Shown here piece by piece: positions 50,837 through 59,811 of a stretch of DNA of 64,000 bases (positions within the stretch are counted from its first letter, which is position 1; each line of letters opens with the position of its first letter). The stretch covers positions 434,001 to 498,000 of the forward strand of contig NZ_SWMS01000001.1 in assembly GCF_005146945.1 (NCBI RefSeq), given 5' to 3'. The notes under the pieces are model-generated. The model did not search any database, was not told the DNA's origin, and saw only the letters and a list, made by a program, of their open reading frames with translations. The translations under genes were made by a program, and so were the position numbers. The stretch comes from Prauserella endophytica (lineage in GTDB: Bacteria > Actinomycetota > Actinomycetes > Mycobacteriales > Pseudonocardiaceae).

Positions 50837-51874
50837 TCAGCCCCCGGTGCTCTGTTCGGAGCCACCCTGCTGTTCCCGCTCTCCCTGCTGGTTCTGGTTC
50901 GGCTGGTTCGACTCGCCCTGCCTCGGCTGTTGCTCGGTGGTCTTCGGCGGGGGCGCCTGCTTGGCGACACTGCCCCGCACCGGCGCCAGCCCGCTGTTGT
51001 CCTCGAGCGTCGCGCCCACCTTGCAGTTCACCAGCGTAGAACCCGCGTCCCAGCTCTCCTTCTCGCGCAGGTCCCAGCCGAGGATGAGCCCCTTGTCTCG
51101 CAGGTTGGCGCCACCGGTGTACTCACCGACGATGCGGTTGCACTCGGTGTCGAGCCACTTCTCCTGCTCGTCGGCGGAGGGGAAGGAGTCGAAGTGGTTG
51201 GCGAGGTTCACCAGGCCGACGATCTCGTAGGAGTGCTCCCGGGAGCAGTCGATCGGATCACCCACGGTCTTGTTGACGAGAGCCAGGCAGGTTCCCGGCT
51301 CCCAGACGTTCGACTGGTTCTCGTCCTTGGCCTTGCCGGTGAGGGGCTGCAGCTCACCGCCGGGAGACACCCACTGGATGCCGCAGTGCAGCTTCCGCTC
51401 GCCCTGCGCCCACTGCTCCCCGTCGGGCCGCAGCACGCCGAGCGACAGCTTGCCGAACGGGTCGATCGGCTTGCCGAGGTAGTCCCGCACGGTCTGCCCG
51501 CACCGCTGCTCGGTGATGGTCCGCCATGCGTCGGCGTTCGGCTGCCTCGCGCCCTTCGGATACTGCGCAGAGATGTCCACCACACCGGCGACCTCGAAGA
51601 GGTGTTCCTGGGCGCAGCCGACCCTCTTCACGTCGCTCGCGTCGGGCTTCGTCCACGTGAGGCAGCTGCCCGGCGGGGAGCTGAACGCCTCCCTTCGGGC
51701 GGTCAGCGCCTGCTCCTCCGCCGCCTGCACACGATCGGCCTCGGTCTCGACTCCCCAAGAGAAAACCCAGCTCAGCGACATGGCGACGATGGCGCCGACG
51801 AACACACCCGCCATGAGCACCCTGGTGCGCACGGCCGGCTTGTTCAGCGGGAACCGATTGGGCTCGTCGGACAT
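50837..51874 (-). CDS. Septum-formation-family membrane protein
   Basis: A 345-residue protein with one N-terminal membrane segment (about 16-40) and an extracellular region of two similar units, each with cysteine pairs (GSCLTWTKPDASDVKRVGC ... HLFEVAGVVDIS and GTCLALVNKTVGDPIDCS ... HSYEIVGLVNL), matching the septum-formation (PF13845-like) family. A Gln/Pro-rich C-terminal tail follows. The family name is from annotation; a direct role in cell division is not shown by the sequence. Confidence 0.82.
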   Translation of the reverse strand: MSDEPNRFPLNKPAVRTRVLMAGVFVGAIVAMSLSWVFSWGVETEADRVQAAEEQALTARREAFSSPPGSCLTWTKPDASDVKRVGCAQEHLFEVAGVVDISAQYPKGARQPNADAWRTITEQRCGQTVRDYLGKPIDPFGKLSLGVLRPDGEQWAQGERKLHCGIQWVSPGGELQPLTGKAKDENQSNVWEPGTCLALVNKTVGDPIDCSREHSYEIVGLVNLANHFDSFPSADEQEKWLDTECNRIVGEYTGGANLRDKGLILGWDLREKESWDAGSTLVNCKVGATLEDNSGLAPVRGSVAKQAPPPKTTEQQPRQGESNQPNQNQQGEREQQGGSEQSTGG

Positions 51875-51962
51875 CGGTTCCCATGATGCCTGTTCGCACC
51901 AGTGAGTGCCCGGGTGTCGATAGGGTGAGGGAGCGCAGGTCCCGCGGTTTACGGAGTGCTCG

Positions 51963-52553
51963 ATGACGGATGACAACCCCTCCAACGAGGAGCAGCCACC
52001 CCGGCGTGGCTCCATGCGGTTCCAAGACGCCGAGAGCACCACGCCCAGGGAACCCACGCTGGCCGAACAGCGTGCCCGGCGCAGGGCCATCGCCGAGGAG
52101 GAGCAGCGAAGGGCCGAGGCCGAGCAGGCGCAGGCAGAGGCCGACCGCAAGGCCGAGACCCGGCGCAAGGTGCTGATCGGCAGCGGCGTCACCGTCGGCC
52201 TGGTCGGGCTCGTCGCGGGCTGGTACCTCGTGGCCACGCCGGAGCAGGTCACGGCCGTGTGCACCACCGAGGACGGCACGATCGTCGAGAACGACGACTA
52301 CTGCGACGAGGATTACGTCCGCAGCCACAACGGCTACGTCTCCGGCGGGTTCATGTTCCTGCCCCTGCCCGGTGGTGGTTTCCAGCAGTACCGCTACAAC
52401 TACGGCGGCACGGGCACGGTCGGCAGCACGGTCTCGGGCGGCTCCTACACAAAGCCGGCCAACGCGGACATCAGCACCAAGTCCGGCAAGACGGTCCAGC
52501 GCGGCGGCTTCGGCATCAGCAGCGGCGGCTTCGGCAAGAGCGGAGGCTCATAG
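51963..52553 (+). CDS. Membrane protein, YjfM/YgiB-like (DUF1190-type) partner
   Basis: A 196-residue protein: acidic N-terminus, a coiled-coil-like stretch (about 40-70: EQRARRRAIAEEEQRRAEAE), a membrane segment (about 70-90), and an extracellular domain with a Cys pair (CTTEDGTIVENDDYCDEDYV) and a Gly/Ser/Tyr-rich tail (GGFGISSGGFGKSGGS). A DUF1190-like short extracellular region after an anchor and adjacency to a glutathionylspermidine-synthase-like gene match the E. coli ygiB-ygiC and yjfM-yjfC pairs. The fold match is by context and composition. Confidence 0.68.
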   Translation: MTDDNPSNEEQPPRRGSMRFQDAESTTPREPTLAEQRARRRAIAEEEQRRAEAEQAQAEADRKAETRRKVLIGSGVTVGLVGLVAGWYLVATPEQVTAVCTTEDGTIVENDDYCDEDYVRSHNGYVSGGFMFLPLPGGGFQQYRYNYGGTGTVGSTVSGGSYTKPANADISTKSGKTVQRGGFGISSGGFGKSGGS

Positions 52554-53720
52554 GTGCACAGGGAGTCCCGCCCCGCTCGGCACGACTGGAAGCGCATCGT
52601 CGAGGAGCAGGGGCTGGTCTACGGCACGCCCGCGCGCTACGGCTCCGGACACGAGCGGCCCTACTGGGACGAGTCGGTGCACTACGTGCTGCCGATGGAC
52701 GAGGTCCTTTCCGTCGAGGCCGACGTGGAGCTGCTGCACTCGATGTGCCTCGAGGCCGTCGACCACGTGGTGCTGACCGAGCGCTACGCCGAGTTCGGGC
52801 TGCCGGAGTGGGTGTGGCCGCACATCGCCGAGTCGTGGAAGCGCCGCGATCCGCACGTCTACGGCCGCTTCGACCTTCGCTACGACGGCCGCAGCCCGGC
52901 GAAGCTGCTGGAGTACAACGCCGACACCCCGACGTCGCTGCTCGAGGCCGCGGTGCTGCAGTGGCACTGGAAGACCGACGTGTTCCCCGACGACGACCAG
53001 TGGAACTCCATCCACGAGCGACTCGTCGAGCGCTGGGCGCAGGTGGGGGAGGCGCTGCCGTCGAAGGAGCTGCACTTCACGTGGTCGAGCGCCGACTCGA
53101 CCGGCGAGGACCACATCACCACGTCGTACCTGCAGGAGACCGCCGCCGAGGCGGGGCTCGACACCGTGGGACTGGCGATCGAGGAGATCGGCTGGGACCC
53201 GCTGCTCAAGCGGTTCGTCGACCTCGAAGAGGCGCCGATGAGCACGGTCGTGAAGCTCTACCCGTGGGAATGGGTGGTGGAGGAGGAGTTCGGCCGCTAC
53301 GCCGTCGAGTCGCTGCCGCAGACGCTCTGGGTGGAGCCGCTGTGGAAGATGCTGCTCTCCAACAAGGCGATCCTCGGTCTGCTCTGGGAGAACTACCCCG
53401 GCCACCCGAACCTGCTGCCCGCGTTCAACGACCAGCCCGGCCTGCTCACCGAGTACGTCCGCAAACCGAAGCTCGGCCGCGAGGGCGCGAACGTGCAGAT
53501 CGTCGCGCCCGGCTACGAGACGCAGACGGGTGGCGTCTACGGCGCGGAGGGCTACGTGTACCAGGCGTTCGACCCGCTGCCCGACTTCGACGGCTTCCGG
53601 CCCGCGCTCGGCGCGTGGATCGTCGGCGACGAGGCCGCCGGGCTGGGCATCAGGGAGACCGCGGGGCTCGTCACCGACGACGGTGCCGCGTTCGTCCCCC
53701 ACCGCATCCCCGAATCGTGA
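52554..53720 (+). CDS. ATP-grasp enzyme, glutathionylspermidine synthase-like (YjfC/YgiC family)
   Basis: A 388-residue protein of the GSP_synth family. Landmarks are RYDGRSPAKLLEYNADTPTSLLEAAVLQWHW (with the conserved N-A-D-T-P-T), KLYPWEWVVEEEFG, and EPLWKMLLSNKAILGLLWENYPGHPNLLPAF, which are ATP/Mg2+-binding parts of the ATP-grasp fold. The enzyme should ligate an amine to a carboxylate. Glutathione and spermidine are not expected in this host, so the true substrates are open. The GTG start directly follows the upstream stop; the DUF350 gene comes 40 bp later. Confidence 0.9.
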   Translation: MHRESRPARHDWKRIVEEQGLVYGTPARYGSGHERPYWDESVHYVLPMDEVLSVEADVELLHSMCLEAVDHVVLTERYAEFGLPEWVWPHIAESWKRRDPHVYGRFDLRYDGRSPAKLLEYNADTPTSLLEAAVLQWHWKTDVFPDDDQWNSIHERLVERWAQVGEALPSKELHFTWSSADSTGEDHITTSYLQETAAEAGLDTVGLAIEEIGWDPLLKRFVDLEEAPMSTVVKLYPWEWVVEEEFGRYAVESLPQTLWVEPLWKMLLSNKAILGLLWENYPGHPNLLPAFNDQPGLLTEYVRKPKLGREGANVQIVAPGYETQTGGVYGAEGYVYQAFDPLPDFDGFRPALGAWIVGDEAAGLGIRETAGLVTDDGAAFVPHRIPES

Positions 53721-53760
53721 TAAACCACGCGAAACGATCAGCCAATCTGGGAGAACTTCC

Positions 53761-54207
53761 GTGCTTGTAGCGCTGTCCGACACGTTCGGTTCCGACCTGG
53801 CCAGGGGCATCGGCGCGATCGCGCTCTACGCGGTCGTCGGCCTGCTGCTGATGCTCCTCGGGTTCTACGCGATCGACTTCACCACGCCCGGCAAGCTGTC
53901 GGAGCTGGTGCGGCGTGGCCTGCCGAACGCGGTGATCATCACCGCGTCGGGCCTGGTGTCGATGGCGTTCATCATCGTGGTCGCCATCTGGACGTCGGCG
54001 AGCGACCTCGCTGAGGGGCTGATCACATCGCTGGTCTACGGTCTGATCGGCATCGTCGCCCAGGTCGTCGCGGTGCGCCTGCTGGAGTGGGTCACCCGTA
54101 TCGACGTGCGCTCCACGGTGGAGAGCGACAAGTTCGCCCCGGCGAGCTTCGTGGTCGCGGCCGCCCACGTCGCGCTCGGTCTCGTGGTAGCCGTCGCCAT
54201 CTCGTAA
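53761..54207 (+). CDS. DUF350 membrane protein (YjfL-like)
   Basis: A 148-residue protein with four membrane segments and the DUF350 core LYAVVGLLLMLLGFYAIDFTTPGKL followed by GLPNAVIITASGLVSMAFII. In E. coli, yjfL (DUF350), yjfM (DUF1190) and yjfC (ATP-grasp) are neighbours; all three functions appear here in the order M-C-L. The role is unknown; stress-related envelope functions have been proposed for the family. The start is GTG 53761, with GGGAG upstream. Confidence 0.88.
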   Translation: MLVALSDTFGSDLARGIGAIALYAVVGLLLMLLGFYAIDFTTPGKLSELVRRGLPNAVIITASGLVSMAFIIVVAIWTSASDLAEGLITSLVYGLIGIVAQVVAVRLLEWVTRIDVRSTVESDKFAPASFVVAAAHVALGLVVAVAIS

Positions 54208-54224
54208 CCACTACGGTTGACGTC

Positions 54225-55133
54225 GTGCGGTTACTGCGAACGCCCGAAGACCGATTCGCCGACCTGCCCGACTTCGACTACCCGGCCTTGTACGCCGACG
54301 TGGACAACCCGGTGCACGGGATCGTCCGCGTCGGCTACGTCGAGGCCGGACCGCCCGATGGGCCCGTCGTGCTGCTCCTGCACGGGGAACCCAGCTGGTC
54401 GTTCCTGTACCGGAAGATGCTGCCCCTGCTGGCGGACGCGGGACTGCGGGCCATCGCGCCGGACCTGGTGGGCTTCGGCCGCTCAGACAAGCCCGCCGAC
54501 CTCACCGACCACACCTACGCCAACCACGTCGAGTGGATGCGGGCGTTCGCCTTCGACGCGCTCGACCTGCGGGACGTGACGCTCGTCGGCCAGGACTGGG
54601 GCGGGCTGATCGGGCTGCGGCTCGTGGCGGAGAACCCCGGCCGCTTCGCGGGCGTCGTGGCCGCAAACACCGGGCTGCCCACCGGTGACCACGACATGCC
54701 CGCTGTGTGGTGGGCGTTCCACGACGCGGTGCAGAAGGCGCAGGTGCTCGACATCGCCCGGTTCGTGCAGTCCGGGTGCAGGACGAAGCTCACCGACGCC
54801 GAGCGCGACGCCTACGACGCCCCGTTCCCCAACGAGATGTACAAGGCGGGACCGAGGGCCATGCCGGGGCTCGTCCCGACCAGCCCCGACGACCCCGCGA
54901 CCGAGGACAACCGGGCCGCGTGGGAGACCCTGACAAAGCTCGACCTGCCGTTCGTGTGCGCCTTCTCCGACGGCGACCCGATCACCGCGGGCATGCGCCC
55001 GATCCTGGAGCGGCGGATGCCGGGAGCCGAGGGCAGGGAGCACCCGACCATCACGGACGCGGGCCACTTCCTCCAGGAGGACGGCGCCGACCAGCTCTCG
55101 GCCGCGGTGATCAACCTGGTGCGAGCCCGCTAG
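54225..55133 (+). CDS. Haloalkane dehalogenase (DhlA-like, HLD-I)
   Basis: A 302-residue alpha/beta hydrolase that splits carbon-halogen bonds by an Asp nucleophile. Asp124 sits in LVGQDWGGL with halide-binding Trp125 next to it, exactly as in DhlA. The oxyanion segment HGEPSWSFLYRKM (Glu55) also matches DhlA-type enzymes. The general base is His281 in DAGHFLQED, and the catalytic acid is an Asp in FSDGDP (Asp249 or Asp251). A second halide Trp may be Trp162 or Trp163. GTG 54225 is the best start. Confidence 0.9.
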   Translation: MRLLRTPEDRFADLPDFDYPALYADVDNPVHGIVRVGYVEAGPPDGPVVLLLHGEPSWSFLYRKMLPLLADAGLRAIAPDLVGFGRSDKPADLTDHTYANHVEWMRAFAFDALDLRDVTLVGQDWGGLIGLRLVAENPGRFAGVVAANTGLPTGDHDMPAVWWAFHDAVQKAQVLDIARFVQSGCRTKLTDAERDAYDAPFPNEMYKAGPRAMPGLVPTSPDDPATEDNRAAWETLTKLDLPFVCAFSDGDPITAGMRPILERRMPGAEGREHPTITDAGHFLQEDGADQLSAAVINLVRAR

Positions 55134-55142
55134 CCAGCCCTC

Positions 55143-55376
55143 ACCGACCGCAGTGAAGGCCACCATGCCTGCGTTGAGCGCAGTGAAGGTGGCCTTGCCT
55201 GCGCGCGCTCGTCTCTCGCCACGGCCCAAACGGAGGCGGTGCGCGCCGCTGTGTTCGGCCAACGCAGTGAAGGTGGCCTTGCCTGCGCCCACCCGTCTCC
55301 CGCCACCACCCAAACGGAGGCGGTGCGCGCCGCTGTGTTCGACCAGCGCAGTGAAGGTGGCCTTCACTGCGGTCGG
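55143..55376. repeat. GCAGTGAAGG-type inverted repeat, copy 3, expanded by 84-bp tandem units
   Basis: The outer arms ACCGACCGCAGTGAAGG (55143) and GGTGGCCTTCACTGCGGTCGG (55356-55376) match copy 1. Between them CAGTGAAGGTGGCC recurs at 55181, 55265 and 55349, an exact 84-bp period. The intervals carry CAAACGGAGGCGGTGCG and GCCGCTGTGTTCG in both copies. It lies between the dehalogenase stop and the ArsR stop, which sits inside the right arm. Confidence 0.88.
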
Positions 55377-55699
55377 CGTGGCTGGTCCTCGGCTTCGGCG
55401 GCCCGCTTGATGGCGTTGAGCCTGCGGTCCCATTCGCCTGCCAGCGAGGCCATCCAGCGCGCCGTGGCGTCGAGGGCCTGCGAACGCAGCGTGTAGCGCA
55501 CCTCACGGCCGGCCCGCGCCGAAGACACGAGCTCCGCCTCCTCCAGGATCGTCAGGTGCTTGACGATCGCCTGCCGGGAGACGGGCAGGTCGGCCGCGAG
55601 CGCCGACGCGCTGGCCTGCCCGCGCGCGGCGAGCGCGTCCAGCAGCGCGCGCCGCGTGGGGTCTGCGAGCGCGCCGAGCACCGCGTCGACACCACTCAT
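55364..55699 (-). CDS. ArsR-family regulator
   Basis: A 111-residue winged-helix regulator: VDAVLGALADPTRRALLDAL, the HTH SALAADLPVSRQAIVKHLTILEEAELV and the wing REVRYTLR. There are no metal-binding cysteine pairs, so it is of the non-metal type often paired with SRPBCC/AHSA1 genes. The ATG overlaps the stop of the SRPBCC gene (ATGA). Two perfect palindromic operators lie upstream of the operon, suggesting autoregulation. The stop codon is part of repeat copy 3. Confidence 0.92.
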   Translation of the reverse strand: MSGVDAVLGALADPTRRALLDALAARGQASASALAADLPVSRQAIVKHLTILEEAELVSSARAGREVRYTLRSQALDATARWMASLAGEWDRRLNAIKRAAEAEDQPRRPQ

Positions 55700-56556
55700 T
55701 CCTCGACGGAGTCCTTCAGCTCGCCCAGCACCGTGTCCCACCCTCCTCCGTTGGCCTCGGCGGCGGTCAGCAGCTCGTTCTCTGGCAGGGCAAGTGTGGC
55801 GAACCCGCTCTCGACCATCCGCAGCCGCGTCCCGTTGCCCTCGGGGACGAGCGTGAACTCCACGAGCGTCGAGTTGTTCTGGTCGGGCTCGGTCGAGGGG
55901 AACCGGTTGGCCCACCGGTAGGACAGGTGGCGTGGCGGGTCCACGCGCAGGATGTGGTGCGGCAGCGTGCCGAGTCCTGCGTGCTCGCCGACGATGCGTG
56001 CGCCTTCGGTGATCGCGAAGCCCTTGGGGTCGGCCTCGCCGAGCCAGAACTCCGGCGCGGTCAGCGCGGCCCATACGCGTTCGACGGGCGCGGCGATCAC
56101 GATCTCGCGCTCGAACCGGTCGAGCGGCACGGCGCCCTGGACGCGCTCCCGCAGCACGCCGAGCTGGGCGGCCCAGCCACCGTCGTTGTCCTCGAAAGCC
56201 TGCCGCCGGGTGGCCTCCGGCAGCGACGCGAAGCCGGTCTCGACGACGGCCAGCCGTGTGCCGCCCTGCTCTTCGGTGAGCGTGAACTCCACGAGTGTCG
56301 AGTTGCCCTCCGCGGGCTCCGCTCCGGGGAACGCGCTGGCCCAGCGGTAGGCGAGGAAGCGGTGCGGGGCGGCCTGTTCGATGCGGATCGGGAAGTCGCC
56401 GTACTCCTTGCTCGTGGCGACGAAGGTCTCGCCAGTACGAGGCTCGGCGCCGCCTCTGCCCTCGTCGGCGACCCAGAAGAAGTCGGTCAGGTGTGCCCAC
56501 ACGCGCTCGGGGGGTGCGGCGATCAGGACGTCGCGTTCGATGCGGTCCGGGTTCAT
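55696..56556 (-). CDS. Two-domain SRPBCC (AHSA1-like) protein
   Basis: A 286-residue protein with two tandem AHSA1/START-like domains: [23 protein letters not shown] ... [29 protein letters not shown] (first, about 1-135) and [26 protein letters not shown] ... [28 protein letters not shown] (second, about 145-285). They presumably bind hydrophobic ligands or act as chaperone co-factors. GGGAGGAT precedes ATG 56556. It is the first gene of an operon with the ArsR regulator. Confidence 0.9.
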   Translation of the reverse strand: MNPDRIERDVLIAAPPERVWAHLTDFFWVADEGRGGAEPRTGETFVATSKEYGDFPIRIEQAAPHRFLAYRWASAFPGAEPAEGNSTLVEFTLTEEQGGTRLAVVETGFASLPEATRRQAFEDNDGGWAAQLGVLRERVQGAVPLDRFEREIVIAAPVERVWAALTAPEFWLGEADPKGFAITEGARIVGEHAGLGTLPHHILRVDPPRHLSYRWANRFPSTEPDQNNSTLVEFTLVPEGNGTRLRMVESGFATLALPENELLTAAEANGGGWDTVLGELKDSVEE

Positions 56557-56575
56557 GGGGATCCTCCCTTGTAGG

Positions 56576-56593
56576 TGCAACTATATGGTTGCA
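56576..56593. promoter_or_regulatory. ArsR operator 1, perfect 6-6-6 palindrome
   Basis: TGCAAC-TATATG-GTTGCA, 20 bp upstream of the SRPBCC start codon. It pairs with a second identical-arm site at 56610. Confidence 0.75.
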
Positions 56594-56609
56594 CAAGGGT
56601 CCAGCTTGG

Positions 56610-56627
56610 TGCAACCCGTCGGTTGCA
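56610..56627. promoter_or_regulatory. ArsR operator 2, perfect 6-6-6 palindrome
   Basis: TGCAAC-CCGTCG-GTTGCA, with its start 34 bp from operator 1. The arms are identical in both copies while the 6-base spacers differ, which argues for selected protein binding. It also lies 27 bp before the serS start. Confidence 0.75.
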
Positions 56628-56653
56628 GTTGGCTGCCGACTACCCTCGTCACC

Positions 56654-57922
56654 GTGATTGACCCAAGGACTCTGCGCGAAGACCCGGACGTGGTGCGCGC
56701 CTCGCAGCGTGCCCGCGGTGAAGACGAGGGCACCGTCGACAAGCTGCTCTCCCTCGACGCCGAGCGCAGGTCCTCCATCGCCACCGCCGACCAGCTCCGA
56801 GCCGAGCAGAAGGCGCTCGGCAAGCAGATCGGCAAGGCCAAGGGCGAGGAGCGCGACGCCCTGCTCGCCAAGGGCAAGGAGCTGGCCGCGAAGGTCAAGG
56901 CCGCCGAGTCCGAGCAGACGCGCGCGAGCGGCGAGTTCGACGAGCTGCACCGGCGCCTGCCCAACATCGTGCTGCCGGGCGTGCCCGAGGGCGGTGAGGA
57001 CGACTACGTGGTCCTCAAGCACGTCGGCACTCCAAGGGAGTTCGGCTTCACCCCGCGCGACCACCTCGATCTCGGCGAGCGGCTCGGCGCGATCGACACC
57101 GAGCGCGGCGCGAAGGTGTCGGGAGCGCGGTTCTACTTCCTCACCGGCCTCGGCGCGCAGTTGCAGCTCGCGCTGCTCAACATGGCAGCCGCGCAGGCCA
57201 CGGCCAACGGCTTCCAGCTCATGATCCCGCCCGTGCTCGTGCGGCCGGAGATCATGGCGGGCACCGGTTTTCTCGGCGCGCACTCGTCGGAGGTCTACCA
57301 CCTGGAGGAGGACGACCTCTACCTGGTCGGCACGTCGGAGGTGCCGCTCGCCGGCTACCACTCCGACGAGATCATCGACCTCACCAAGGGGCCGCGCCGC
57401 TACGCGGGCTGGTCGACGTGCTTCCGCCGTGAGGCCGGCTCGTACGGCAAGGACACCCGCGGCATCATCCGCGTGCACCAGTTCGACAAGATCGAGATGT
57501 TCGTCTTCTGCCGCCCCGAGGAGGCCGAGGCCGAGCACGAGCGCCTGCTCGCGTGGGAAGAGGAGATGCTCGCCAAGATCGAGGTGCCCTACCGGGTGAT
57601 CGACACCGCGGCGGGCGATCTCGGCACGAGTGCCGCGCGCAAGTACGACTGCGAGGCGTGGGTGCCGACGCAGGAGACCTACCGTGAGCTGACCTCCACG
57701 TCGAACTGCACGACGTTCCAGGCAAGGCGGCTCGGCGTGCGCTACCGCGACGAGAACGGCCGCCCGCAGACCGCCGCGACGCTCAACGGCACGCTCGCCA
57801 CCACGCGGTGGATCGTGGCCATCCTGGAGAACCACCAGCTCGAGGACGGTTCGGTGCGGGTGCCTGAGGCGCTGCGGCCGTTCCTAGGCGGCCGGGACGT
57901 CCTCGTCCCTGCGGGCGAATAG
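56654..57922 (+). CDS. serS: Seryl-tRNA synthetase
   Basis: A 422-residue class II synthetase that charges tRNA-Ser. The N-terminal coiled coil (about 25-100), with [23 protein letters not shown], is the tRNA-binding arm. Motif 2 is [27 protein letters not shown] and motif 3 is [30 protein letters not shown] is the serine-binding TSE loop. The start GTG 56654 gives [18 protein letters not shown]. The start region is shared with the ArsR operators. Confidence 0.97.
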   Translation: MIDPRTLREDPDVVRASQRARGEDEGTVDKLLSLDAERRSSIATADQLRAEQKALGKQIGKAKGEERDALLAKGKELAAKVKAAESEQTRASGEFDELHRRLPNIVLPGVPEGGEDDYVVLKHVGTPREFGFTPRDHLDLGERLGAIDTERGAKVSGARFYFLTGLGAQLQLALLNMAAAQATANGFQLMIPPVLVRPEIMAGTGFLGAHSSEVYHLEEDDLYLVGTSEVPLAGYHSDEIIDLTKGPRRYAGWSTCFRREAGSYGKDTRGIIRVHQFDKIEMFVFCRPEEAEAEHERLLAWEEEMLAKIEVPYRVIDTAAGDLGTSAARKYDCEAWVPTQETYRELTSTSNCTTFQARRLGVRYRDENGRPQTAATLNGTLATTRWIVAILENHQLEDGSVRVPEALRPFLGGRDVLVPAGE

Positions 57923-58642
57923 CCTGCCAGGGGCGGCGGACCCGGTGACCCCGGCGGCGCGCAGCGCTGCCCACATGGTCACCTGGTTCGCCGTCAGCAC
58001 CGGGATGCCGAGGTGGCGCTCCAACGGCTCGATCAGGTCGTAGGTCGGCACGTTGGTGCAGCTGACGAACAGTGCGTCGGCTCCGGTCGGGTCCACTCCG
58101 GCCACAGCCCGCAGAACGTCCGAATAGGACATCTTCCAGATGTCGCCGAGCAGGCCGAGGGCGAAGCTCGCGCACGTCGAGTAGCCGAACTCGCCGAGGT
58201 AGTCGAGCAGCCGGCCGGTCACATCGTCCACATAGGGCGTGATCACGGCGACCTTGCGCACGCGCAGCTCCTCCAGCGCCGCGACGAGCGCGCCGGAGGT
58301 AGTGACGGCCGCCGGTGCTCCCGCGTCGAGCATGGCGGCGACGAGCGAGGCCTCGCCCGCGGCCCCGTCGACGAAGCTGCCCGAGGTGCACGCGTAGGCC
58401 ACCGCCTTGGGCTCGGGCGCCAGCACGTCGCGGGTCGCCCTGCGCACGCCGTGCGGGTTGCCGAGCGCGGAGGCCAGCTGCACGGTCACCGGCTCCGGCA
58501 GGTACGGCAGGCGGGTGGTGTGCAGGCCGACGTGGTCGGGAAGCCAGCGCCACAGCTCCCGGTCCAGCGCGAAGTCGAACGGGGCCACCAGCCCGATCCC
58601 CGCCGCTTCCGGCAGCAGGGCCACGTCGGATTCCTCGATCAC
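57884..58642 (-). CDS. Asp/Glu racemase-superfamily enzyme, maleate isomerase-like
   Basis: A 252-residue enzyme with two catalytic cysteines as expected for maleate cis-trans isomerase and Asp/Glu racemases: Cys in AYACTSGSF (N-terminal half) and [13 protein letters not shown] (C-terminal half). [16 protein letters not shown] and [16 protein letters not shown] fit the maleate isomerase group. The substrate may be an arylmalonate, maleate or hydantoin. The 3' end overlaps serS by 39 bp on the opposite strand. GTG 58642 is the likely start, though an ATG at 58699 keeps the frame open. Confidence 0.85.
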   Translation of the reverse strand: MIEESDVALLPEAAGIGLVAPFDFALDRELWRWLPDHVGLHTTRLPYLPEPVTVQLASALGNPHGVRRATRDVLAPEPKAVAYACTSGSFVDGAAGEASLVAAMLDAGAPAAVTTSGALVAALEELRVRKVAVITPYVDDVTGRLLDYLGEFGYSTCASFALGLLGDIWKMSYSDVLRAVAGVDPTGADALFVSCTNVPTYDLIEPLERHLGIPVLTANQVTMWAALRAAGVTGSAAPGRLFARRDEDVPAA

Positions 58643-58803
58643 GCGACCCAAGGTAGGTTCCGCGCGCGGGCGCGAAGGGTGCCTGTGGCGAAGCTTCACC
58701 GGCGGGAAACGCGATGTAACCCGCGTGCCGCGAACGGCTTGATTACGCTGACACGCGTTAATCGGGCGGCAACAAAGCCGCGGTCGAACGGGGGGAACCG
58801 ATC

Positions 58804-59799
58804 TTGCGTGCGAAGGCCCTGGTCCTGCTGGCGGCGGGGGTCCTGCTCAGCTCGTGTGCCACGACGGTCGGCGGGACGGCGCAGCCACTGGCGAACCCGC
58901 CGACGAGCGAGGACAAGGCGGCGGCCGGGGAGCCGTGCTCGCTGCTGACGCCGGAAGAGTCGACCGCGCTGGGCCTGGTGGAGGAGGGTCAGTTCACCCC
59001 CGGCGAGCCCTCGCAGCTGCTGCCGCCGTCGTGCACGTGGGCACAGGCCGACCCGATGTCCGATCTGGACTCGCTGACGGCCGGGTTCGAGACGGCGGTC
59101 CCGCTGGTCGACTACGTGGACGGCGTCGAGCCGCAGCGCACGCTGGAGATCGGCGGGCTGGAGTGGGGCCACTACCCTGATCCGCTCACCGGCGGCTCGG
59201 TGTGCCTGCTCGCCACCGAGCTCTCCGAGACCTCCTTCGTGGTGCTCAGCACCAGTGACTTCAGCGACGAGTCCAAGGCGTGCGTGGTTGCCGAGGCGGC
59301 GGCGCCCTACGTTTCGGCGCACCTGCCCGGCGGAGAGCCCGCACCCGAGCCGACACCGGAGCCGGAGCCGGAGCCGAGCCCGCTCGCCTCGGTGGACGCG
59401 TGCACGCTGCTCAAGCCCGAGCAGGCCGAGCAGCTGGGCTTCAGCGGGGCCGCCGATCCGCTGGACGGCTCTGAGCAGGACGGTATCCCGCCGGGCTGCC
59501 AGTGGCAGGACACCGACGGCGAGCGGGGTGTCAAGGCGCTCGACCTGTACGCGGGCGATCGGCCCGCGCAGGAGTGGCCGTACGCCGACGGGCAGGGCGA
59601 GCCCGTCGAGGCGGGCGGCAAGACGTGGACCGTCTTCCCCGGTCCCGGCGGCATCGAGGTCAACTGCCAGGCGACACTGAGCTTCACCGAGACGTCGTCG
59701 GTGATGCTGACCAGCGGCAACCTCGACGACCCCGCGAAGGCGTGCGAGCGGGTGCGTGCGGCGATCCCGCTGGTCACCGGCAACCTCCCGGCGGCCTGA
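58804..59799 (+). CDS. Lipoprotein with two DUF3558 domains
   Basis: A 331-residue secreted lipoprotein. The signal peptide ends in the lipobox LLSSC. Two homologous DUF3558 units start at EPCSLLTPEESTALGL and VDACTLLKPEQAEQLGF, each with Cys pairs, joined by an acidic Pro/Glu linker (EPAPEPTPEPEPEPSP). DUF3558 lipoproteins are mostly found in Pseudonocardiaceae and relatives; the function is unknown. The TTG start follows ACGGGGGGAACCG. Confidence 0.88.
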   Translation: MRAKALVLLAAGVLLSSCATTVGGTAQPLANPPTSEDKAAAGEPCSLLTPEESTALGLVEEGQFTPGEPSQLLPPSCTWAQADPMSDLDSLTAGFETAVPLVDYVDGVEPQRTLEIGGLEWGHYPDPLTGGSVCLLATELSETSFVVLSTSDFSDESKACVVAEAAAPYVSAHLPGGEPAPEPTPEPEPEPSPLASVDACTLLKPEQAEQLGFSGAADPLDGSEQDGIPPGCQWQDTDGERGVKALDLYAGDRPAQEWPYADGQGEPVEAGGKTWTVFPGPGGIEVNCQATLSFTETSSVMLTSGNLDDPAKACERVRAAIPLVTGNLPAA

Positions 59800-59811
59800 G
59801 GGTGCTGATCC

